DNA from: Saururus chinensis
Taxonomy: Eukaryota; Streptophyta; Magnoliopsida; Piperales; Saururaceae
Assembly: GCA_035235625.1 (NCBI GenBank)
Contig: CP141149.1
Span: 31,365,753-31,429,752, forward strand
Length of the DNA: 64,000 bases
Reading direction: 5' to 3'
Below are positions 1 through 11,200 of this stretch, piece after piece. The notes beneath the pieces were generated by a model. The model was given only the letters and a program-made list of their open reading frames with translations. It did not search any database and was not told the DNA's origin. The translations under genes were made by a program, and so were the position numbers. Every line of letters starts with the position of its first letter. Within the stretch, counting starts at the first letter, position 1.

Positions 1-865
1 CTAAAACCAGCAGCCATGATTATTTTGACAAACAATATGGTATTGGTAGCCTAACATATATAGCAAATGGTTTTTTTTTTGTTGATATGGAGTCACAAGC
101 TACCAAGGCACATGAGCATAATGGTTCCTAATGGGCTAATAGCCCCCATATGTGTTAGCAAATGGTTGCTATAACAATTTCATCGTGAAGTCATTTGTTA
201 CAAAATACATTTTACAACACAAAATCAGTTTTCACACGAAGTTGGCTTCTACACTTGAATCATTCCCCTATGTGATTCACCACAAGGAGCTTCTAGATGA
301 TCATCTAAGTTGCACCTGCATAGACAAATGTCACACTTAGGCACAAGACATGACAGTCATCTCAAGGAAGAAAAATGTTTTAATTCTATAATCAACATCA
401 CATTGCTATGACTGACATTAATCCAAACATATTTTTATTGTCCATGCACAAGCATCTGATTCCGACATACCAACTCATATGTTGCTTTATTCCAGGAAGC
501 CGAGAAAGGTTTAAACGTATCTAGAATGATAAATAATTTATTCTCTGATCAATTTGCTATCAGTAGGTACTAAAGGAATTATTGAATAAGCTTCTTCCAA
601 CAAAGAAAACTAGCGTATTAACAAATTAGAAAAGGAAAATTTTGAGATGAAAGTGAGGATTAATCAAATTGTAGTTCTGAAAAGTTGAAAACTATCTAAG
701 GATTAAGAAAATCAAGTGCAACCAAAATATTTTTAGGGCCTATTTCCTACATACTGAACACACAAGAACAACTGCGCTCAACATTCACCACAATATAATA
801 AAAACCAAAATTTTAAAATTAAGAATTTAATTTTCAAAAGAAAAGGTAATATATCATCATAACAG
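1..865. other. AT-rich intergenic sequence, no gene seen
   Basis: No reading frame here resembles a known protein, and I see no tRNA-like or terminal-repeat structure. The stretch is AT-rich and ends where the minisatellite-like sequence begins. It may be the outer flank of the element carrying the Ulp1-like pseudogene, but no terminal inverted repeat is visible to prove this. Confidence 0.5.
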
Positions 866-1640
866 TCAATTTATACTCTATTGAAGGGAGAGATCATATA
901 TAAATCACAATCAATTTATACTATAATTACTGAACAATAAATATATACTATGTTATTTGTATCCATCACAGAACAAAACAATAAATATATACTCTGTTGT
1001 TTACATCCACCACAAAACATAACAGCAAATATAGTGCTCCAACATTGTTATGTGTTCATCAAATTCAGATGAGTGCACCAGTTTATCCTCTATAAGCCTC
1101 CTTATATAAATTCCTACTCTTTCAAACCCATAATTCTAGTGTTCTCCTTGTCTCGCTTGAATGTAAGATACAAGGGGCTATAAATCAGGCAGCATAAACC
1201 AAATGGAATTACCATCATGGATAATAGTCCTCTTTAGAGAGCCAAAGCGTCAGGCACTAAACCATACATCAATTTCACAGCCTATGAATCATAGCCATAG
1301 ATCATAGTCTCGTGCTTTGCTGGGACCACCTCTGCGAACATGGGATTATTTGCACAAGTACCACTAACTAATAGTGAGGCCCATAAGGAAGAGCATGGTG
1401 GCAAAAATTGACCAACTATTTACTGATTTAGGGATCATAGTAAGGAGAAACCATGAAAAGGGAATGCCCATGAAAGCACTAAACTGAGCACCACAGAACA
1501 AAACAGTAAATATATACTTTGCTCACATATATACTTTAATTTCATATATAGAAAAATAAATTTATACTCTAACCTCATATATGGAACAACAAAATTATAC
1601 TTTAATTTCACATATAAACAAACATAGATGTTCATAAAAA
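866..1640. repeat. Degenerate minisatellite, block 1 (TAAATTTATACTCTG family)
   Basis: Scattered units of the form aacaataaatatatactctg followed by a spacer containing cacatatat or tttacatc. Clear units lie at about 866-1030 and 1490-1630. The block around 866-1030 resembles 5600-5770 and 5890-6060 over more than 100 bases, so larger segments were duplicated as well as the short core. Confidence 0.6.
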
Positions 1641-2439
1641 ATAGATGTCACTGCATTTACCTTTTCTTTTTCCTGTAAGGTCTTCTCTTCCTATTGATCA
1701 TCATTCAAGAACATATGGATCATTTGGGCTCTAAATATTTCAATGATCCATCTTCTAAATTTTCCTTTACTTCATGTCCTTTCACTATTTCATATATATA
1801 GTAGCACATGAAAATGTCACTATCATCTCTGCAAATAGTAAGTTAATATTAGACCCATATAATTTCTTTGTTGTTAACATGTGTTTCTTCAATTTTTTTT
1901 CAAAACTTACGATTTTTTTTACTGTTTTGCAATATTTTTTACTTCAATGAACTCTCCCATCAAATCTTGCGTTGAAATGTCTAATACAACTCTTCTTTTC
2001 ATCTTCTCTTTTGAATATTCAACCAATTCATTTTTCTATAAAAAAAATCACATGTTAGAGAATGAAAGTATAATTTTACTCAATATACACAATACATAAT
2101 TATTATTGTAAGTAAACTAGAATTTATTCTTGCAATAGAAGGAAATTTACCAACTTCATGGCATCTTTCTCATATTGGTCAAGTGAAAGTCTTTTTGATT
2201 TACACAAATTGTAGTGCATCTATTCTCCTGTCTCATCATCACTTAATATAAAGTGCCAATGATATAATCCATGTCCATTATCCTTTAGATTTGATGCAAC
2301 AGGAAAAATTTGATATCTTATTTTCCCACATTTATCTAAATATGGGTCAAAGATAAACCTTCTCATTTCCTCTTTCTTCCCATTTTCCAAATATCTCTGT
2401 TTTAACAAGAACTCATTAGTCAATTACTCAAGCTATATC

Positions 2440-2710
2440 ATGTCTAATAATATATAAAAAAATAAATTTATATTCTTGGTCACATATATGGAAAAGTAAA
2501 CTTAATACTTTAATTTTATTTATAGACTAATAATTTTATACTATATAGAATAATAAATTTATACTCTGTTCACTTATAGGAATAATAAATTTATGCTCTA
2601 ACCTTATATATGGAACAATAAATTTATACTCTGTATATAAACATGAAATGGTAAACTTATACTATAATTTCATACATAGAATATTAAATTTATACTCTGA
2701 TGAGGTATAT
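2440..2710. repeat. Degenerate minisatellite, block 2, inside an intron of the Ulp1-like pseudogene
   Basis: Repeats of aataaatttatactctg separated by 15-25 bases of TA-rich spacer, often containing cttatatatgg or cacatatagg. The block sits between pseudogene exons 3014-2904 and 2396-2151. Confidence 0.6.
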
Positions 2711-3939
2711 TTTCAACGTACAAGCTAAAATGTTCAAAACCATGTTGAAGTAAAGTCATTTGAGAAAAGCCACAATAATAATCACTAGACATTTCTATCC
2801 ATTTTTTAAATATCTACGTTTTATTAAGATGACTGATTGGTGAATTATTTAAACTAAATAACATGCATTAAAATTGATGACTTGCTACATGATAAATACT
2901 TACAAAGGATAAAGAGTTGTGAAAGAAAAATGTTGCACTTTCTGACCAATTCTTCCCATCTTCTATGTCTTTCTTGATTTCTTTTAAAAGAATTTTCAAA
3001 AAGGCATCTATGACCTAATAAAAGATCAAAACAAGTTACTATGTTCATATGTATTAAACAAAATATTTGAAAACTCAAATACTTACATTAATGTTCAAAA
3101 TTTTTTGATCAAGCAAAATTTTCACATCTTCCATTGTGATTTTTGCTTGTCCAGCACTTTTGAAAACCCATATTGAAGATCTGCAACACATTCGAAGTTT
3201 GTTTATTAACAAAAGCTTATTTATTAATAATATTAATAAAATCATTCACATCATCTAATATGAGAGTTTATTTATACCTTGCAATTAAAATTAAAAAAAA
3301 AATTGAAATACTTACATTGGCTCTTATTTTTTTTCCAATTCAATGATTTTTTTCTGGTCATTTTCTGAAAGATAGGACCACACAATCCCACTATTTCTTT
3401 TTGTTTTCTTAGGCTCTTTATCATCATACCCCTTTGCAAACTTCCTTTTGTAGGCCCTTACTTTCTTCTCAACCTTTTCATAAACATACACTGAATCATT
3501 TTCATCTTGGTTCTTTGTCTTTCGAGCCCTGCATTTGATTCTTGTTATCTTTGATGGCACCTCGGTTGCTGAATGGATTGAATGTTGGGGTGTCTCATTA
3601 GTTGTCATCTCACCCTCATATTTCGAAGTAAATTTTCGTGATTATGCTTCATCAACCACCAAAGGTAAAGAAGAAGGGGTTGCCTCATGGACTGCCTCCT
3701 TACCCTTAGTTTTAGAACTAATCCATTCTGATTCTACCTTTGCTACTACCATCTCTTAAATTTGTTGAACTAGTTCCTCTTTTTCTTTTTCCTTTTCTTC
3801 CAAAGCTATTTTAAGTTTCAAAATTTCTTCATCTTTTGCTTCAACAACTGCCTTTAACTCATCAACTAAGCATTGTTGATTGTTACCTACAACATATGTT
3901 TACATCAATCGATAAGCAAATTTGTATGTGTAAGTAATA

Positions 3940-4505
3940 GAATAACAAATTTATATGTTTGGGAAATAAAGATAATAAAAATAATACTACAGTAAATTTA
4001 TACTCTAATTTAATGTCTAGGCTATCAAACAATAATAATATCATACACAGAATAGTAAATTTATACTCTGATATTATATATGAAACAGTAAATTTATACT
4101 CTGTACACATATGAAATAGTAAATTTATACTCTAACCTTATATATGTAACAGTAAATTTATACTCTGTACAAATATATAGAACAATATATACTCTAATTT
4201 AATGCTTTGGCTATCAAATAATAATAATATCATACATAGAAGAGTAAATTTATACTTTGTTCACATATAGGAATAATAAATTTATACTATATATAAATAT
4301 ATTAAATAATAAATTTATACTCTAACCTCATATATGGAACAACAAAATTATACTTTAGTTTTATATATTAAATTATAAAACAATAATAGTATCATACACA
4401 TAAGAGAAAATTTATACTCTGATATTATATATATAATTATATACCTATACCTTAAGATGTTATAGTTCATAATTATATCAACAATGAAATAATAAATTTA
4501 TACTA
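3940..4505. repeat. Degenerate minisatellite, block 3, inside an intron of the Ulp1-like pseudogene
   Basis: About ten units of agtaaatttatactctg-type core occupy the intron between exons 4603-4510 and 3886-3316. A higher-order unit is visible: ctatcaaacaataataatatcatacac occurs near 4022 and again near 4210, each followed by the core. Unit spacing is irregular, roughly 35-45 bases. Confidence 0.65.
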
Positions 4506-5589
4506 TTACCAGAATTATCCACTTCCTCATCGGTCTCTTCTTCTCTCCCATAAAATTCAAAAAATTCTTTTTCTTCATTGGTCTTCAATTGTCCATCATT
4601 AACCTGTATTAAATATTAGAATATTTTGTTAATTTTGTGAAAGCAATAATTTAAAGTTTTACTATGAATCAACAAACATTACCATTTCATCTGTCAAATC
4701 AGCCAATTGTCCAAATGATTTTGAGAGATTAGTCATGCTCCACTTAATCAATCTAGGGACTGACACATTGTGGTCCCTCCTTTGAATAATAGTAGAGTGT
4801 TCACATATCCAATACTACAAAGCATGTCATATGTTAACAACTAAAAACGTAAAAGTGTATTGAGAAGGATAGAGAAGTTATTCTTACCAAAAGTGCCATG
4901 GTGCACCATGTGACATGCTCGGACTTTTCATGTAAATCAATTGAATGCATGAGATTAACTTTGATTGCCCTTGGCCAAGCATACGTTCGCATATCTTGTA
5001 TATTTTCAATGTATTTTGTGAACCCCCATGGAATAGATGTTCCCTTTGTAAGGAAAAACAAAGTCACACATGCATAAAGGGATAAAAGTCGCACCAAGTC
5101 TTCTCTTTCATTTTGGCCATCTATTCTTATAATTTCTTCAATGGCTGTTTCTAAAGATTATTTATCTAATGACTTGACTTCCATAAGCCGCCTATTTACA
5201 AAATCTGTATTTCTTTTCCTCTTCTCACTAAATGTAATAGTTACCTCACCCATTGGTATACCAAAAATAAGAGAAATGTCTTTTGAAGTTAATTCTACTA
5301 ACTTCGTGCCTAACCTAAATCTACCACTATTTGCTTCATACATACCCAAGACATCCCATATATTTTCATCAACCTTTGCAACCTCGTTATATTTTAAATT
5401 TTTATTTAAAAACACACTAAAAATTCCCTAAAAAGGAGTCTCTCTTAGAATCTCTCTAGTCTCATCTCCAAACAGCCCTTTATACTTATTGAACAACCGC
5501 CACATTGAAATGAGATTGGATCTGTATTGAACCATGTCTGAAATCACAAAAAATAGATATAAAATTATTTAGATTAATATTCCTTAAAC

Positions 5590-6215
5590 AAAGAAGGAAC
5601 AATCAATTCATACTCTATTGAAGGCAGAGATCATATATAAATCACAATCAATTTATATTATAATTACATTCACATAACAATAAATAAATACTCTATTATT
5701 TACATCAAACACAAAAACAGAACAGCAAATATATACTATGTTGTTTACATCAACCACAAAAACATAACAACAAATATATACTCTATTCATATATATAGAA
5801 TATCAAAATTATACTTTAATTTTGTATATAGAAAAATAAATTTATACTCTGTACACATATATGGAATAATAAATTTATACTCTGAGCTTATACTATAATT
5901 ACATTCACATATAAATCACAATCAATTTATACTATAATTACATGCACAGAACAGTAAATATATACTCTATTGTTTACATCAAACACAAAAACAGAACAGC
6001 AAATATATACTCTGTTGTTTACATCAACCACAAAAATAGAACAACAAATATATACTTTGTTCACATATATGGAACATCAAAATTATACTTTAATTTCGTA
6101 TATAGAAAAATAAATCTATACTCTGTTACACATATATGGAACAATAAATTTATACTCTGACCTTATATATGGAACAACAAATTTATAATTTAATTTCATA
6201 TATAGAAAAAATCAG
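5590..6215. repeat. Degenerate minisatellite, block 4, upstream of the Ulp1-like exons
   Basis: The densest block. Units alternate between aacagcaaatatatactctg followed by ttgtttacatcaaccacaaa, and aataaatttatactctg followed by acacatatatggaac. A segment of about 170 bases near 5610-5780 recurs near 5905-6060, so tandem duplication of longer segments has occurred. It lies just upstream of the first recognisable exon. Confidence 0.65.
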
Positions 6216-6554
6216 TATTTTTTTCATTTATTTTTATGTCATTCGGTGGAGTCATTTTTTTGTCATTGTAAAGAATCTGACTAATGATAGGTACCTACGG
6301 AAAATGAGAAATCGCTGGCATCAGCCAGACCTCAAAATCACAAATAGCAAAGATGAAAACTTCAAAGCAACAATCTTGACTTCACATAAGTGAAATGGGT
6401 CACATCGTTTATCAGTAACAATAGAAACCCAGGCATTTCCCCAGTACAAGTAGCTCACTCAACTAAACCCAAAAAATGACAAACGAAAAACCGCAAACTT
6501 CAACTTCAAACATTTAATAGATGACCTACAAACACGAGAAAGACAAACAAGAGT

Positions 6555-6830
6555 CTACACTACCTGAATACAGAACTTCGAATCCGAACCAAAAACTTTG
6601 CAGTCGACGGAGTGGAAAATGTCTGGTTTTAGCAGAAAATGCGAGAGCAGCGGAACAATGAAATGGGGGCGGTGGAGGTGGTATTGCCGGAGAAGGTGGT
6701 CACCGTCGAAAAGCTCGGTGGGGGTCCTAAGAGCAGCAACAATTAGAGAGGAAGACGGCAAGCAATGGATCACAAGAGCATGAAATCGCCGGAACGAAGC
6801 TTCTAATCGCCGGAGGTTCAATTTTTGTCA
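6555..6830 (-). other. Possible 5' exon of the Ulp1-like pseudogene (unproven)
   Basis: An open frame of 88 codons on the minus strand ends at a good splice donor (TTCAG then GTAGTG near 6566), upstream of the first recognisable pseudogene exon. I do not recognise the predicted peptide. The region is less AT-rich than its surroundings, which would suit a transcribed leader. It could equally be a chance frame. Confidence 0.2.
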
Positions 6831-8185
6831 GGAGCAAATAGCGCGCAATCCCAAATTTGGGCGGTTAGAGCCTTAAATTTGCAATTCAATGCAAAAAGAG
6901 AGAAGGGTATTTTAGGTTTTTTAAAAGTTACTTATATTTTAGTTACTTAGTAGTCAAAATTGAAATAGACAGGACTTAACGATAATAAAGTTTCAATCTT
7001 AGTCCTAATAGGTCACGCGCCCTTAAAAAAATCATATTAATAGTTACATTTGGGCCAATTTACGTGGTCCGAACTTAATATTATTTTAAAAATTATTCAA
7101 TATTTTTTCACTCTAGGTTCTACTATTTTATAAAAATAGTTAATTTCTAGATATCTTAATATAAAACAGAAAAAAAATATAATTAAAATTTCAAATTTTC
7201 TTGTTAGATAATAATGGCATAGTGAACAATGCTTCAAATGCTCATAACCCAAATAATCTTACTAATTTTTTTATTTTATGTTAATTGTTTTATTTAATTT
7301 TAAAAATAAATTAAATAGAGCTTTAGGATGGATGGAGTATATACGTTGTCTTCCCAAGCTTTGACGATTGGTACCTATTTACAAGGATACTCATAGACAT
7401 CTATTGTCAGATTATCTATTCATGTTTGTGTTCCTATTCATATAGGGCGGACAATTTTTAATGTCTGTTGTGGACACCAATACAAATACTAATCAACCAA
7501 TTCTATCCACCCTAATAGGCGGCTACATATATAGACAAACAATTATTCATATTTGAGTATGTATGTGTCCACTATTTTCATTAGTTATATACGATATAGG
7601 ACAATGGTAAATGGTATGGGGATTTAGTATGTGTAGTAAGTTAGGACTGAGTAAACATGTAACATAGCTATTAGACACTAATAGTTTAATTTTTCATTAT
7701 ATGTTCATGTTTATCTCTAATTATGGCAGGTGAACTTGGACAAAACATAATATGGACTCAAAGACACGAATAAAAGGTATAATATAATAAACTTTATTCC
7801 CGTCTTTTTTTATCTGTGAGCACCCTTAAGAGCTTTACAATAGCTTTATTGTGATTACTATAGTTTTCAAACTTCCCCCATCATTGTCATTGTGGGTGCT
7901 CTGCAATTGACACCATTGTTGATAGAACTTTGGTGCAACTGTAACAAAGTTATGTTATCAATCTTTCACATCATATTATAATATAAAGTAAATTAATGTA
8001 ATATAGAACTTTTAAATTTTGACTATACGACCTATGTTTTATAGCATAAATCCTTATTTTACCCTACTTGACACATCCTAATCCCAAAAAATCAAATGAT
8101 GAATATATAACCCATGTTTTATACCATAAATTCCTATTTTACCCTTACTTAACTCATCTTAATCCCAAAAAAGATAAACATATTA
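6831..8185. other. AT-rich intergenic sequence
   Basis: No supportable gene. Short open frames have no recognisable domain. The sequence around 6890-6930 is a candidate edge of the element carrying the Ulp1-like pseudogene, but no matching inverted terminus is visible on the left. Confidence 0.4.
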
Positions 8186-8189
8186 GAAT

Positions 8190-8570
8190 CATAATCCCTA
8201 TTTTTTAGGGTATATTAATTTTAACTTTAAAATATTATATTTTACATCCTAAACTCGAATTCGTAGGTTCTTGGTACCGTTAAAAAACACTCGATAAACT
8301 CTATCACATAAGATCCTATATGACTAAGTTTTTATTGTACTTTTTTGTAGGCCTCACATATATATCGCACTTCTCAATAATATTTTTTATATATTATATA
8401 TGTTTGGATTTACATATTTTTAATGGCCTTAGAAAAACCCTAAAAAACTCTATCAAATGAGACCAACTGCAAAACTAGTCTTGAATATGAATAACACGAT
8501 CCATGACACAAAAGTCTTTCACATTATTGTCTTTACCGACCTATGACATAATATTTAACCTATGAGATTT
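8190..8570 (+). repeat. Dispersed repeat, copy 1 (inverted partner at 30220-30560)
   Basis: Shares long matching runs with the reverse complement of 30220-30560, for example ggatttacatatttttaat, agtcttgaatatgaataaca and cctatgacataatatttaa in the same order. No coding capacity is seen. It is an old, unclassified interspersed repeat. Confidence 0.6.
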
Positions 8571-8587
8571 GGATTCATAGTTATCTA

Positions 8588-8609
8588 CTATATATATATA
8601 TATATATTA
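8588..8609. repeat. (TA)n microsatellite
   Basis: An uninterrupted TA run of about 20 bases lies immediately left of the truncated hAT-like MITE and may mark where its left end was lost. Confidence 0.8.
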
Positions 8610-8610
8610 G

Positions 8611-8879
8611 AAACCAAGCCCAACCTTTTCGGGTAGGGTCAAGTTTTATCAAAATAAAAAATTTAAATAATTTATTTTTATAACCTTAACTTGGTCTAGT
8701 CAAGTTAGATTACCTAAAACCTGAATCTGACTTGAAGAGATATTCGGGTTGAAATTGGAGACCCTGTAAACTTGAATCCGGCTCTAATAGCTATTTGGGT
8801 TGAATTTAGAAACCCAAACTCAGCCTATTAGGGTGGGGTCAAGTTTTACTATATATCAAACCTGAGTGGCATCCCTATT
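8611..8879. mobile_element. Remnant of a hAT-like MITE, left end missing
   Basis: The right end reads tgagtggcatcccta, the inverted form of the terminus TAGGGATGCCACTC of the complete MITE at 29478-29796. The interior shares the gggtcaagttt and attcgggtt motifs with that element. The expected left TAGGGATG end is replaced by a TA tract. Classification as hAT rests on the termini and the 8-bp duplication of the better copy. Confidence 0.5.
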
Positions 8880-8954
8880 AGGGGTATTCATGACCATAGT
8901 CTTATTCATGTCGTCTGCCAATTGCATAGTCCTTGTATGTGTCTCATGTCCATC

Positions 8955-9515
8955 CATATCCAGGGGTGCAGCTTTTAAGGGACGACTTGCAAAAACGTGT
9001 GTTATGGCCAAAATTTGTTGGGCTCGATCTTAGGGCTGAACCTAAAAAATTTAAACCCGCCTTAAATAGGGTTGGGCTAGTGCTAGGGGACAAGGAGCTC
9101 ATTTGGCCTGACCCTAAATATAATGAATATTATTTTAACTTTTTTTTTTATAATTCCACAATGGTGGTAACGGAAGGAGAAAGGAAAGATGAAATATTTT
9201 ATATGGAAGTTTAGAAAATTATAAGCATAAGTCATTACAATTGTTGTGAAATACCCACCTAAAGGGATATGATTTTGGGTCTCATTGGGTTAGCTAGTAG
9301 GACCCAACCAATAAATTATAAATGTTTTCATAAAAATAATATTTATTTAATCAAAAAGTATATAAAAACTATGGCCTAGCTCGAGCCTACTTAGGACCGG
9401 GTTAGGAGTACACTTTTCAAGGCCCACATAGGGTTAGGGCTGAGTCAGGGCCTCGAAATAATTTAATGGGCTAGGGCCGAACTCCAGACCAACCTAGCTC
9501 GGCCCAATTGCAGCT
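8955..9515. mobile_element. Probable second hAT-like MITE
   Basis: The left part begins around caggggtgcagc and the right part ends around ttgcagctcta, roughly inverted. The interior is rich in gggctagggc and gggttagggc motifs typical of sub-terminal repeats in plant hAT MITEs. Flanks tccatatc and ttcatatt are a poor duplication match (6 of 8). A 93-codon open frame inside is judged spurious. Confidence 0.35.
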
Positions 9516-10109
9516 CTATTCATATTCTCCCTAGTTCGTACTCTACTTTATCCAAGTCCTATCTATTACAAACACAAACATACACAGATTGACATGGACA
9601 ACGACTTTAACACCTATTTTTTGTTTTCAATTTAAATTGTCCAATACCAATGAAGCGTGTAAAAATTGTCCTAACATGTTACATAAGTATTTGATCCATA
9701 TTTTCAATTTGTTCAATAATTTCATAGCATATTAGGATTATCCTAACATACTACATAAGTAGGTTTTAAATTATCAAGTACCTATGCAGCTAGTAATACA
9801 CACCTTCAAATTAAATTTTGGGTAAGTTGAATTACACATTAACGTTTGAAAACCTTGCACCCCTTAATGTGAACAAAATCGTAAATAGATGTCTTTTATT
9901 GAATTAATAAAAGCTTATAAATATGGCAATGGATTGATTATTTAAAGGTATAATCATCAGTTGATGATTTCAAGGTATATTTAGTTATACCAATAAGGAC
10001 ACTTTTTTTATCTTCTTAGATAAACGCACCTCAATATTCACCCTTCCTACTAGGTTAGGGTTAGGACAAAAAACTAATAATTAGGGGGTGATCGCAACCG
10101 CACGTCAAT

Positions 10110-10364
10110 CCATAACAGGGAAGTATCTTCTATGCTTCCTATTTTTCATGAGCCTAGCGTAAAAAATTCATAAGAGTTGTTCATTCGTGAGATCAATGGT
10201 TCACACACTAATACACATTAGCGTCAGTATTAGTGTTCGTGTCATTGTCATTGACGCTAACATGCACTAGTGTGTGCATCATCATCCTTAAATACTAATG
10301 GCTCCCAAGTATTCCTTATATTGGGCTCATGAAAAATGAACATAAAAAATATTTCCCCATAACA
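10110..10364. mobile_element. Foldback MITE with perfect 8-bp target duplication
   Basis: CCATAACA occurs at 10110-10117 and again at 10357-10364. Between them lies a 239-bp element (10118-10356). Its ends are inverted: GGGAAGTATCTTCTATG on the left and, reverse-complemented, GGAAATATTTTTTATG on the right. The arms continue inward through tttttcatgagcc and its complement. A second inner inverted pair, ttagcgtca and tgacgctaa near 10222 and 10254, extends to about 25 bases with four mismatches, so nearly the whole element can fold into one hairpin. An 8-bp duplication fits hAT or a short Mutator-type target; I cannot decide which. Confidence 0.7.
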
Positions 10365-10709
10365 AGCACAGCTACAAGCAGCGACGGAGGTTGGCCAACA
10401 GTGCAACTAACTTGCTTTATTTGGTTAAGGAGCAACAACAAGTGGAAGTTATTGAGAGCGGTTAAAGGCATTGATGATGGTGAGAACTAATGGCAAGGTA
10501 GTAGCAGAGGAATGACAAAATGTGAAGGAGGAGAAAGTGAAAAAATGAAATGGGAAGGGGTGGATTTTAAAAATGCAATGAAGATAGGATGCTATTTTTA
10601 TCATTTTGGTCAATTAAAAATTAGAAAAACTGACCAATAAACTCAAAAGGTAATAAAAGAACTAAATGTCGTGACACATCCTTATAAACTCTGATAATAA
10701 AAAAATGCA
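10365..10709. other. Intergenic sequence right of the foldback MITE
   Basis: No supportable gene. The segment around 10380-10560 is purine-rich on the + strand and contains no recognisable domain. Confidence 0.4.
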
Positions 10710-11200
10710 TCTATCTCTACACCTCATTAATCTCCTTAATACCCCATTTTTTATTTACCCTTTTTGTGAAAATTTTCTCATGTATACCTCACCATCTCTG
10801 TTTTTTTTCTTGGACCCCTACCTTTTTCTCCCTTTTCTTCTCTAGTGCCCGTGCACTGACGAGGCTACTACCTCCTCTTCCTCAAGCCGCCGCCAGGCTG
10901 TTGAAAGCTCACCGCAAGAAGCTCTGGCCTGGAGTTTTTGGCTCTTGACCACAGCTAGTAGAAAGTCTTGGCCCATGGCCAAAGGATCTGGCTACAAGCC
11001 AAGAGCTTCTGGCCCACAGGCCAGCTCTTGGTCAATGCAAGAAGGATCGGGCCATGGCCAGATCTGCTAGCGGCGGCCAGGAGAAGATCTGGTTGCGGGC
11101 TAGGAGCTTTTGGCCAGCAGGCTAGAGCTTCTGGCCACCGTGGCCAGATATACGACCTGTAAAGTGGCCGGCCAGCAGCGGAAGCAGTGGTGGGAGAGGT
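10710..11200. repeat. Left arm of an inverted repeat pair around the Copia-type LTR
   Basis: The segment around 10722-10755 (cctcattaatctcc, accccatttttt) matches the reverse complement of about 12432-12480 (ccccattaatcttc, acctcatttttt). Toward the LTR it becomes GC-rich and repeats the words tctggcc and ggccag. The arrangement could be the ends of an old Mutator-like or foldback element into which the LTR was inserted. Class is uncertain. Confidence 0.35.

Larger units (their letters stand above)
1722..5537 (-). pseudogene. Broken DUF1985 / Ulp1-like cysteine-protease gene, about nine exons
   Basis: On the minus strand I can follow a spliced gene. Approximate exons are 5537-4888, 4814-4683, 4603-4510, 3886-3316, 3180-3087, 3014-2904, 2396-2151, 2035-1943 and 1828-1722, most with AG acceptors and GT donors. 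The first exon matches the DUF1985 region of plant Ulp1-containing proteins (LTSKDISLIFGIPMGE, IPWGFTKYIENI, YAWPRAIK). The fourth has a short heptad-like Glu/Lys-rich segment and a Lys/Arg-rich tract. The last exons resemble the Ulp1 (C48) catalytic domain: VIDAFLK, a YHWHF segment carrying the likely catalytic His, and DSDIFMCYYI where families usually read DCGxF. That alignment makes the catalytic Cys a Ser. In-frame stops occur at 5430-5428, 5160-5158 and 2222-2220, with more in exon 4. Exon 8 to exon 9 is out of phase by one. Such genes are often carried by Mutator-like elements in plants; that origin is inference here. Family assignment is fairly sure, exon edges less so. Confidence 0.7.

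Noticed and set aside
8933..9214. 93-codon frame on the + strand
   Set aside because: Lies in a probable MITE, with no recognisable domain and a low-complexity middle.
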